Positions 41,535 through 48,686 of a DNA stretch of 48,686 bases are shown here, piece after piece (the stretch's first letter is position 1; the number at the start of each line of letters is the position of its first letter). This stretch comes from Longimicrobiales bacterium. Lineage in GTDB: Bacteria > Gemmatimonadota > Gemmatimonadetes > Longimicrobiales > RSA9. Made by a program: the position numbers and the translations under genes. A model generated the notes under the pieces. The model saw only the letters and a program-made list of their open reading frames with translations. It was not told where the DNA came from and did no database searches. The DNA is taken from contig DATHUY010000137.1 in the NCBI GenBank assembly GCA_035461765.1, forward strand, positions 1 to 48,686, in the 5' to 3' direction.

Positions 41535-43712
41535 CTACCTCGCCAGCGGGTCCGGCCGGAGCTGGAACCGGATCGCCTTGCTTGTGACCCCCTTCCCGCC
41601 CTCCATGTGGAAGGGGGTGCGGGTGCTGATCGCGGCCCAGAGACCGCGCCCCTTCCAGCCGGCGTCCGGATCGTCAATACGGCCGTCGAGCCACTTGGTG
41701 TAGAAACCCATCGGATAGGGGACACGAAGAACGACCCACTCCCCGTCCTTGAGGACGAGGAGTCCCTCGGACTGGTTCCCGGTGTTGATCGGGACGTTCT
41801 CACCGAGGCCGAGCGTGTTGAACTGATCCACCCAGGTGAAGTAGCTCCCCTCCCCACTCCCGGGTCCGGTAACGTTGCCGAGCTGCGGGAGGGGCTCGGC
41901 GTAGAAGGTCCACCCCTCCGGACAGTGCTGGCCGGTGGCGGTGGGGCCGTTCAGGGGACCGCGGCACTTGCGGCGGTCGAAGCTGGCCATGTGCCCGCTC
42001 GCCATGGCGACCCAGTACACGCCGTTCCGGTCCACGTCACCGCCGCGGGGGGAGAAGCCATGGTTCGCGACGGCCGGGTTGTTCCACGGTACTTCGAACA
42101 CCTCCGTGAGCGCGGTTTCCGGAGGATTCGCGCCCGGGCTCAGCCGGATGAGCGCGCCGGGGAACCCGAATGTCGTTCCCCACACCGAACCGTCCGGCGC
42201 CGGCGACAGCGCGTACACCCCGCCGCCATACTGCCCCGGCTGCAGGCGCTTGTCCCTGGTGGGATCCACGGGCGCGTTCGGCTCCACGTACTCGTCGCGG
42301 CGGCCGTTCCCGTTGATGTCCAGGATCAATGCGGTCCAACCCTGCGCACTCTCCTCATCGCCAGTCTGGTCCCAGAGCCTGGTGTTCAGCCACCCCACCA
42401 CCGGCCCGCCGCCGCTCGTCCAGAGTGTATTGTTGGCGTCCTCTGCAAACATCAGGTGGTGCGTGCCGAAGCAGGTGGAGACGTGCTTCATCTCCTTCGT
42501 CACGGGGTCGTAAACCGCCAGGTGGCGGCCCGAGGCGTCGAGCGGGAAGAGCCGGGCCGATGGATGGCTCGACCCCTCCCTGCAGAAGGCCGGGTTGGGC
42601 GGCGGCCGAACCCTGGAGGTGATCCACACGCGCCCATTCTCGTCGAGCATCGGGTTGTGTGCGTTCGCCCGGCTGGTCCAGATCGCCTCATTTCCCCAGT
42701 ACGGCGAGGGCACGGCGACCTGCTGCGGCGCAACCGGCCCGGCGCTGGAGTCGCGGAGCGTGACAGGGACGCGGGTCGCGGTATGAGTGTTCGGGTCAAG
42801 CACCGGCATGTAGTCGGCGCTCGCCTCGAGCACAGCGTAGACCGGGCCGTTGGCATTGACGGTGGGATTGCGCCGGTCGGTCGAGACCAGGTCGTGCAGG
42901 TACGCCTTCGGGTCCGCCCAGTCCCAGAGCGTGATGACGACGTTCCGCTCGATCCCCTGCGGGCGGGGCGGCGCGGGAGGGACCGCGCCCCCCGCGATCC
43001 GGTCTGTCCAGTCCGCGAACATCCGCAGCGTGCGTGCTCCCATCTGATTCACCATGGGAGCCATCGCCCCTCCGGCCTGACCGACCTTCAGCCGGTGCTC
43101 CCACGCCTTCACCGACGACTCGAAGCTGCCGAGCGCGGGGTGCAGCTCGCGCGTCCCCTTGCTCCCCATCTGGTGGCAGCCCATGCAGGAGCCGTTCTTC
43201 ACTATTCGGAGGTACTCCGCCTGAGTCTTGAATACCGGGTGGATCCCGTTACCCTCGGGGCCAGTTCCCGGGAACTCGCTCTCGGCCGGCACCTGGAGCA
43301 GCGAGTACCAGTACCCGGCCGGGTAGTACTCCGCCGCGGCGCGCGCATTCGGCGCTGCGGTCGCCTGCAGGTCCAGCATCGTCCCGGGTTCCGTCCGCTG
43401 CTTCGGCGAGTCGACCAGCCCGTATCCGCGCACCCAGATGTCGTAGCTCGCCTGCGGGAGGTCGGGGAGGAGGTAGCGCCCCTGGTCGTCGGTCACCACG
43501 ATCCTGGCAAACTTCGTCGGAAGGTCGGAGGTCTCGGCGATCACCCACACCCCCGCTTCGGGGCCGCTCGCCCCCGTCACCGTCCCCGCGATGTCGTCGC
43601 GATCGATAGTCGCAACGCCGGGGGCGAACTGCACGGGGGTCGTGCAGGCCGCCCATATCAGCGCAGGGGCAGCCACCATGGCAGCCGTGCACACCGACTT
43701 CATCATCTTCAT
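41535..43712 (-). CDS. Monohaem lipoprotein with carboxypeptidase-regulatory domain and propeller-like part
   Basis: No established function that I recognise. The 725-residue product is a lipoprotein (signal ending WAAC, Cys23). A carboxypeptidase-regulatory-like beta domain follows (IAGTVTGASGPEAGVWV to YDIWVRGYGL, about 38-105). One c-type haem site, CMGCH, lies near residue 175 after a TQAEYLRIVKNG lead. The rest looks like a streptogramin-lyase-type beta-propeller: repeats such as IWTSRANAHNPMLDENGRVWITSRV, NTLWTSGGG, DGSVWGTTFGFPGALIRLSPG and DVDRNGVYWVAM. AGGAG lies 7-8 bases before the ATG at 43712. It is downstream of two permease genes but separated by 278 bases. It could be a periplasmic haem-dependent oxidoreductase. 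Confidence 0.72.
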   Translation of the reverse strand: MKMMKSVCTAAMVAAPALIWAACTTPVQFAPGVATIDRDDIAGTVTGASGPEAGVWVIAETSDLPTKFARIVVTDDQGRYLLPDLPQASYDIWVRGYGLVDSPKQRTEPGTMLDLQATAAPNARAAAEYYPAGYWYSLLQVPAESEFPGTGPEGNGIHPVFKTQAEYLRIVKNGSCMGCHQMGSKGTRELHPALGSFESSVKAWEHRLKVGQAGGAMAPMVNQMGARTLRMFADWTDRIAGGAVPPAPPRPQGIERNVVITLWDWADPKAYLHDLVSTDRRNPTVNANGPVYAVLEASADYMPVLDPNTHTATRVPVTLRDSSAGPVAPQQVAVPSPYWGNEAIWTSRANAHNPMLDENGRVWITSRVRPPPNPAFCREGSSHPSARLFPLDASGRHLAVYDPVTKEMKHVSTCFGTHHLMFAEDANNTLWTSGGGPVVGWLNTRLWDQTGDEESAQGWTALILDINGNGRRDEYVEPNAPVDPTRDKRLQPGQYGGGVYALSPAPDGSVWGTTFGFPGALIRLSPGANPPETALTEVFEVPWNNPAVANHGFSPRGGDVDRNGVYWVAMASGHMASFDRRKCRGPLNGPTATGQHCPEGWTFYAEPLPQLGNVTGPGSGEGSYFTWVDQFNTLGLGENVPINTGNQSEGLLVLKDGEWVVLRVPYPMGFYTKWLDGRIDDPDAGWKGRGLWAAISTRTPFHMEGGKGVTSKAIRFQLRPDPLAR

Positions 43713-43990
43713 CTGCCAGCTCCTGATGACGTTCGCCTGGCGCAGGATGAGTCGACGGAGACGAGGATCGTGCCACGCGACTGGTCCCGCTAACTCGTTG
43801 GATATCACCCACTTGACGTTCCGTACTCGAGTCGACGAGCGGCCGGTCATGGGAAGGCGTTTCCCGCATTCGAAACAGATGCTGCCGCCCACCACGTGGT
43901 AGCGGCCGAACCGACGCGAAGTGGTGCGCCGGATCCAGTCCGACCTGCGAGATCAAGGTCGGGAGGATCCACCGGGAGTGTGGGTCGACG

Positions 43991-46504
43991 TCAGTCCGCC
44001 CTCAGTGCTTCGGTCGGCTGCAGTCGGAGCACGCGAAGGGTCGGTACGACGCAGGCGAGCATGCACACGCCGAGCATGAGGATCGCGTAGCCGATGAGCA
44101 GCGCAACACCGGCGGGCGTCAGACCCCCGGTCTCGGTCCCGCTGAACTGGGTCGTGTTCTGAATGCCGACCGACGCCAGGGCGATCAGGCCGCTTCCCGC
44201 GATTACACCCATGGCGACCTGAATCAGCGGGCGCCTGAAGATGGCCGTAATCACCCGCCGCGCGGTCGCACCCAGTGCCACGCGCACCCCGATCTCGCGC
44301 GTACGGCGGGCGACGATGTACGACAGCACTGCGTAGATCCCTGACAGCGAGAGCAGAAGGGTGACCGCCGTAAGACCGATGATGATCTTCATCCACAGGC
44401 CGAGGAACCAGAGCAGTGGAGTCACCACTTGGTCGAGACGCGTCATCTGCTCGACCCGGATCGCCGGGTCGACTGCCGTCGCCAGCTGGCGAACGCGTGG
44501 TGCGAGCGCCAGTGGGTCCCCGCGGCCATGCACGATCAGGTTGAGGGCGCCCTGGCTTCCCGGAACGGCGGGCAGGTACACGCCCGCCGGCCGCTGCGAC
44601 TGTGCGGCGCTCCCCATGCCGAGCTCCTTCACCAGACCGACGATCTCGTACCATGGCTGCTGGACCGCGCTCGTGTCGGACGTCTGCGACGAGCGGAAGC
44701 GCACGCGATGACCGACCGGATTCCGCCCGCCCATCACGAGGTCCACGAATCCCTGATCGACGATCACCACGTGAGCGTCCGGAGAGAGGTCCGCGCCACT
44801 GAACGCGCGGCCCCATATGATTGGCGCCTGCAGCACGGCGAAGTACGACGGATCGATCACTGCCGTTGTCACCACGGAGGATGGGTTTTCCGGGAGGGCC
44901 TCCACTTCGAGGCGCCGATGGACATGACCGTCCAGGGGCAACGCGTCGACGAATGTCACGCCGGCAACATCCGGCTCTGCTTCCAGCCGTCGGCGGAGCG
45001 CCTCCAGCGAGGTGCTGACCCGCGCGTTCTCTGCGGCGATCGTCTCGGGTGTCGGCGTTTCCTCCGGACTGTCGATGCCGAGGCTCACGCCGAGGTACTC
45101 CTGCATGGGAAAACCGACATCGTACGACATGATACGGTTGCTCTCGCCGCGCACGATCATCGCGACCGACGGCAACATGACGGTGAGCGCGACCTGCGTG
45201 ACGATGACCGCCGTCCATACGCCGCCGAAGCTCACGCCACCACCGCCGGCGGTTCCCGCGCGAAGCCGCGCCCCCAGCCCGCGTGTGATCTTCCGCGCCG
45301 GCATCACCCCTGCCACCACCGCCCCGATGACCGCGAGCGCGATCGCGTATCCGATCGTCCTCGGCGACAGATTGAAGTCGTACCAGAAGGGCAGCAGCCC
45401 CATGTTCATCTCAAGATATGGCTCGCCCCAGCGCGTCAGCGCCAGCTGCGCCGCACCCAGCCCAACCACCGTGGCGACGCCGGCGAGCACCAGTGCCTCA
45501 GCGAAGAGTTGTATCATGATGCGTCGACGGCTCGCGCCCAGCGCGCTGCGAACTAGAATCTCCGACTCCCGCGAAGCCGCACGCGCGAACAGGAGCAGTG
45601 CCACCGTGCTGCACACCACCACGACGAGCGCGAGGACGAAGAAGTAGGCCAGCGCCATCACCACGTTCATGCCGGCGTTCTGTACCGACGTCTGCGCGTA
45701 CGGGATCACGTGCGGCTGGAGCTGGGCGTGCGTAGTCGGATGTTCCGCGGCGAGCCGCTCGCCGATCGCCGTCAGCTCCGCCTGCGCGTTCTCGAACGTC
45801 ATGTCGGGAGCGAGTCGGCCGAAGACCGTGATGGCGGCGCCGCTCCGCGGCTCAACGCCAGCGACATCCGTGCGCAGCGGCAGCCAGAGCTCGTGCGCTA
45901 CGGGAAACGCATACCCTTCCGGCATCACACCGACTACCGTCGCGAAGCTGTTTCCGATCTGCACGTCGCGTCCGACGATCAGTGGGTCGTGATTGAATCG
46001 CCGCGTCCACATCTCGTGGCCGAGCAGCACCACGGGCGCCGCGCCCGCGCGTTCATCCGATTCGTCGAGTACACGGCCGAGCAGCGCACGCTCAGGAGCA
46101 ATGCGGAACGCGGACGCCGTGACCTCCGCCGCCACCGCGGGCTGCGCGCTGCCGTCCGCGCCTACCAGGTTGGCGCTCGCGTCGCGATAGGCACCGAGGT
46201 CCGTGATCGACCGCGCGGAGCGCCAGAGCTGGTAGTCGTACAGCACCCGATCCTCGTCCTCGAGCTCCTTCGAATCCCAGTTCTGGATCTTCACGATGCG
46301 ATCGCCGTCCGGGAGCGGCAGTTTCGTGCTCGTCACGAGGCCGAACATCTGGAAGGTGACGGCTCCGAACCAGATGCCGAACGCCATCGCCAGGCCACCG
46401 ACGAGGGTGAGCCCGGGGTATTTCACGAGCATGCGGAAGCCCAGCTTCAGGTCGAGTGACAGTCCGCTGAACCCGCTGGCGCGGGCGGCCTGGAACCACG
46501 TCAT
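43991..46504 (-). CDS. ADOP-family orphan duplicated FtsX/MacB-type permease
   Basis: The 837-residue product has the same two-unit plan as the permease at 23083 but lacks its N-terminal helical module, starting instead MTWFQAARASGF. The first helix is YPGLTLVGGLAMAFGIWFGA and the first periplasmic core ends near residue 280. Helices follow (ALAYFFVLALVVVVCSTVALLLFA, with ESEILVRSALGASRRRI after it), then a second core and the C-terminal helices with RRTREIGVRVALGATARRV and LRLQPTEALRAD. GGAG lies 8 bases before the ATG at 46504; a longer open frame to 46558 would read through an intergenic hairpin. No ATPase gene is near. It is clearly paralogous to the next gene. Substrate unknown. Confidence 0.9.
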   Translation of the reverse strand: MTWFQAARASGFSGLSLDLKLGFRMLVKYPGLTLVGGLAMAFGIWFGAVTFQMFGLVTSTKLPLPDGDRIVKIQNWDSKELEDEDRVLYDYQLWRSARSITDLGAYRDASANLVGADGSAQPAVAAEVTASAFRIAPERALLGRVLDESDERAGAAPVVLLGHEMWTRRFNHDPLIVGRDVQIGNSFATVVGVMPEGYAFPVAHELWLPLRTDVAGVEPRSGAAITVFGRLAPDMTFENAQAELTAIGERLAAEHPTTHAQLQPHVIPYAQTSVQNAGMNVVMALAYFFVLALVVVVCSTVALLLFARAASRESEILVRSALGASRRRIMIQLFAEALVLAGVATVVGLGAAQLALTRWGEPYLEMNMGLLPFWYDFNLSPRTIGYAIALAVIGAVVAGVMPARKITRGLGARLRAGTAGGGGVSFGGVWTAVIVTQVALTVMLPSVAMIVRGESNRIMSYDVGFPMQEYLGVSLGIDSPEETPTPETIAAENARVSTSLEALRRRLEAEPDVAGVTFVDALPLDGHVHRRLEVEALPENPSSVVTTAVIDPSYFAVLQAPIIWGRAFSGADLSPDAHVVIVDQGFVDLVMGGRNPVGHRVRFRSSQTSDTSAVQQPWYEIVGLVKELGMGSAAQSQRPAGVYLPAVPGSQGALNLIVHGRGDPLALAPRVRQLATAVDPAIRVEQMTRLDQVVTPLLWFLGLWMKIIIGLTAVTLLLSLSGIYAVLSYIVARRTREIGVRVALGATARRVITAIFRRPLIQVAMGVIAGSGLIALASVGIQNTTQFSGTETGGLTPAGVALLIGYAILMLGVCMLACVVPTLRVLRLQPTEALRAD

Positions 46505-46525
46505 GACATGCTCCGGGAATGAGAA

Positions 46526-46547
46526 CGCGCGGCGCTGACGCCGCGCG
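46526..46547. terminator. Perfect 9-bp hairpin between the two tandem permease genes
   Basis: CGCGCGGCG-CTGA-CGCCGCGCG, 47 bases downstream of the stop of the distal permease gene and 21 bases before the next start. No T-run; it may attenuate or stabilise the shared transcript. Confidence 0.45.
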
Positions 46548-46594
46548 CTGTTGATCAAACCGTCTCTCGATCGATCCGGCCGTCTCGATCAGAG

Positions 46595-48686
46595 CTACTG
46601 CGCCCCACTCAGCGCCTCCGTTGGCTGCACCCTCAGCGCGCGTCTTGCGGGAACGAAGCATGCCGCAATGCCGACGATCACCATGATGAGCGACGCGGCA
46701 AGCATCGGCAGCGCCGTCGGCACCACACTGGCCTCCTCCACGATCACCGACATCAGTGCGATCACGAGCAGGTTGCCGACGACGACGCCCGCACCGATCT
46801 GCAGCGCCGCCCGCTTGAAGAGTGCGGCCAGGAGCGCGCGCGGGCTCGCACCGACCGCGAGCCGGATACCGATCTCGCGTGTGCGGCGTGCGACCGCCAC
46901 GGACATGAGCGCGAACAGTGCGGCCGCGGAGAGCAGGAGCACGAGCAGCACGGGGATCACGATGCTCGCAGTCATGAGGACACCGTCGAACGCGTCGAGC
47001 CGGATCGCTTCCTCGAGCGTCATGATGTCATAGAGGCGGAGGTCCGGCGCGACCTGGGCCGAAGTCGCGCGCAGCTTCTGCTCGAACCCGGCCGCGTCGC
47101 CCCGCACGCGCACGATGACGTTCGGCGACGCCGGCAGCGACGCGACGGAAGCCGGCGTGTACATCAGGTCCGATTCACCGCCTGCCGTCGGATTGAGCCC
47201 GAGGTCCCGCACAACGCCCACCACCTCGAGCCACGGGCCAGGCTCCTGTTCCAGATTCGGGGATACGAGGCGCAGGCGCACGCCGAGCGGATTGCCGCCG
47301 ATGCTCCTCGCGAGCGACTCGTTGATGATAATGACGGCGTGCGTCGAGCCGATGTCGCCACTGTGAAACGAGCGGCCCGCTGTCACGGGTGCCCGGAACG
47401 CCTCGAAGAAGCCGGCATCGACCGCGGACATGAGAACCTCATCGTTCTCCAGGTTCGTGTCGACGATGACAGCCGGCTCCGTCCCGCGCTGGACCTCGAC
47501 CTGTGCGGGTGGCCAGTTCTGGGCGGGCAGCGCGTCCGCAAACGTCACCGCGACGACTTCCGGGTCGGCCTCGAGCCGGCGCTCGAGCTCGCCGACCAGC
47601 GCCATCATGCGTGCCGGCAGATCCGGATTCTCACCGCCCACCTCGTCGGCATCGAGATCGGGGCGGAACGTGAGATACGGCGTGGCGTCGAACGCGGCGC
47701 GCAGGCGCGACTGCGCCAGCTGCTCACCCGTCAACGCGATCGCGATCGGCAACCCGAGCACCGACAGCGCCACCTGGAAGATGATCAGCCCGGACCATAC
47801 GCGCCCGATCTGCATCTGCGTGCCGCCGCCGCCGATGCTGCGCAGTGCCGTCTGCACGCGCGGTCCCGTCGCCCGGATCGCCGGCAGCAGGCCAACGATC
47901 GCGGCAACGCCGACAGCGATCAGCCCCGTGTAGAGCACGGTAGGCAGGCTGAGGCTGATGTCCCACCAGAATGGCCAGTCCACGTCCGACGCGAAGTTCG
48001 CCCGCGCGTACTGCATGAAGCCCATCGCGAGCGCGACGCCGGCTGCAGCGGCAACGAGACTCAGCACGAGCGACTCGACGAACAGCTGACCCATAACGCG
48101 CAGGCGGGAAGCGCCGAGCGCATTGCGCACCACGATCTCCGACTCGCGCAGCGCCGTACGCGCGAACATCAGCGTGGCCACGTTCGTGCCCGCAATGAGC
48201 ATTACCACCCAGATGAACAGATTGCCAATGACCAGCGAGCCGAGTGACCCTGCCGCGTTATCCGGGGGCGCCGCGTACGCGAGTACACGCGGCCGCAGCT
48301 GCTCGTGCGTCGCGGGATTTGCGCTCGCCATGCGCACGCCGACCGACGCCAGCTCCGCCTGCGCCGCCTCCAGCGACACGCCATCGCGCAGCCGTCCGAA
48401 CATGCGGATCGGCGGACCGTCGAGCGGCAGCGTCTCGGTCAGCCGCAGCGGCGTCCAGATCTGGTGGTTGACTGGAAACTCAAACTTCTCCGGCATAACG
48501 CCCACCACCGTCATGGGCACCCGGCTGAGCTGCACGGTGAGGCCGATGATCGAGGGGTCCGCGTTGAAGCGGCTGCGCCAGAGTTCATAGCCGATCACCG
48601 CCACGTTCTCCGCGCCGGGCGCAGCGTCCGCTTCCACGAGCGGCCGCCCGAGCAGTGGCGGCACGCGCGTGAGCGGGAATGCAACC
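46595..48686 (-). CDS. ADOP-family orphan duplicated FtsX/MacB-type permease, 5' end cut by window edge
   Basis: Open frame from the window end to a stop at 46595 (about 696 codons visible). The visible part begins inside the first periplasmic core (VAFPLTRVPPLLGRPLVEAD). It contains the middle helices (GNLFIWVVMLIAGTNVATLMFA, ESEIVVRNALGASRLRVM), the second core domain and the C-terminal helices (VARRTREIGIRLAVGASPRA, ARRALRVQPTEALSGAQ). Its cores and helix borders line up with those of the next permease, so the two are tandem paralogues, 90 bases apart. The first helix and N-terminus are outside the window, so a PadR-type N-terminal module cannot be judged. Confidence 0.9.
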   Translation of the reverse strand, partial: VAFPLTRVPPLLGRPLVEADAAPGAENVAVIGYELWRSRFNADPSIIGLTVQLSRVPMTVVGVMPEKFEFPVNHQIWTPLRLTETLPLDGPPIRMFGRLRDGVSLEAAQAELASVGVRMASANPATHEQLRPRVLAYAAPPDNAAGSLGSLVIGNLFIWVVMLIAGTNVATLMFARTALRESEIVVRNALGASRLRVMGQLFVESLVLSLVAAAAGVALAMGFMQYARANFASDVDWPFWWDISLSLPTVLYTGLIAVGVAAIVGLLPAIRATGPRVQTALRSIGGGGTQMQIGRVWSGLIIFQVALSVLGLPIAIALTGEQLAQSRLRAAFDATPYLTFRPDLDADEVGGENPDLPARMMALVGELERRLEADPEVVAVTFADALPAQNWPPAQVEVQRGTEPAVIVDTNLENDEVLMSAVDAGFFEAFRAPVTAGRSFHSGDIGSTHAVIIINESLARSIGGNPLGVRLRLVSPNLEQEPGPWLEVVGVVRDLGLNPTAGGESDLMYTPASVASLPASPNVIVRVRGDAAGFEQKLRATSAQVAPDLRLYDIMTLEEAIRLDAFDGVLMTASIVIPVLLVLLLSAAALFALMSVAVARRTREIGIRLAVGASPRALLAALFKRAALQIGAGVVVGNLLVIALMSVIVEEASVVPTALPMLAASLIMVIVGIAACFVPARRALRVQPTEALSGAQ

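Noticed and set aside
43713-43895. 61-codon N-terminal extension of the haem lipoprotein with a CFECGK pair resembling a zinc site
   Set aside because: The lipoprotein signal peptide and Shine-Dalgarno place the start at 43712; a zinc site before a signal peptide makes no sense and one CxxC alone is weak.
43891-43900. Palindrome ACCACGTGGT upstream of the haem lipoprotein
   Set aside because: Short palindromes of this composition are expected by chance in GC-rich DNA and no promoter frames it.
1-48686. CRISPR arrays, rRNA genes, prophage or complete insertion sequences
   Set aside because: No regularly spaced direct repeats, no rRNA-like sequence, and no transposase, integrase or phage structural genes were found on either strand.

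Overview
This window is GC-rich, densely coded DNA from a diderm, LPS-making bacterium. The gene content best fits the phylum Gemmatimonadota (or, less likely, Acidobacteriota). The evidence is orphan duplicated FtsX-type permeases (one with a PadR regulator), several TolB-like/TPR proteins, BlaI/BlaR1-type regulation, plug and carboxypeptidase-regulatory secreted proteins, LpxH, HldA and an Mla lipid transporter. This placement is inference from gene families; no rRNA is present.

The left third (1-15.7 kb) is mostly housekeeping. It starts with a deoC-aldehyde dehydrogenase pair (ALDH cut by the window edge). Divergent from it is lpxH, and convergent with lpxH is an rlpA-lipid kinase-DUF5683-murI operon for envelope and peptidoglycan. 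Next come a lipoprotein, a selenocysteine tRNA (selC), ettA, a FakA-FakB fusion for fatty-acid phosphorylation, hldA-ridA, and mlaE-mlaF-mlaD. The cell therefore probably decodes UGA as selenocysteine, although no selenoprotein or sel gene is visible here.

The middle (15.7-34 kb) is more accessory. A blaI-blaR1-like pair, whose M56 sensor carries two TonB-plug-like repeats instead of a penicillin-binding domain, is divergent from a serine beta-lactamase-fold hydrolase; a promoter with an embedded dyad lies between them. An M1 metallopeptidase and a receiver protein (phosphoacceptor Asp replaced by Glu) converge on a 189-bp element bounded by perfect 28-bp inverted repeats. Then follow a ChaN-like protein, padR plus an orphan permease, a TsdA-like dihaem cytochrome, and a coupled trio: a sigma region-4-only protein, a kinase-less 64-residue protein and a secreted plug-only protein. 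A DinB-like protein and an M14 carboxypeptidase close this part.

The right third (34-48.7 kb) looks like a signalling and envelope region. It holds a TolB-like/TPR protein, a histidine kinase with a cyclic-nucleotide-binding domain, a beta-barrel protein, and a class III adenylate cyclase fused to TolB/TPR modules with a palindrome upstream of its promoter. It ends with a monohaem propeller-like lipoprotein and two tandem paralogous permeases, the last cut by the window edge. The most novel-looking candidates are the sigma-4/kinase-stub/plug trio, the plug-fused BlaR1 and the 189-bp inverted-repeat element.
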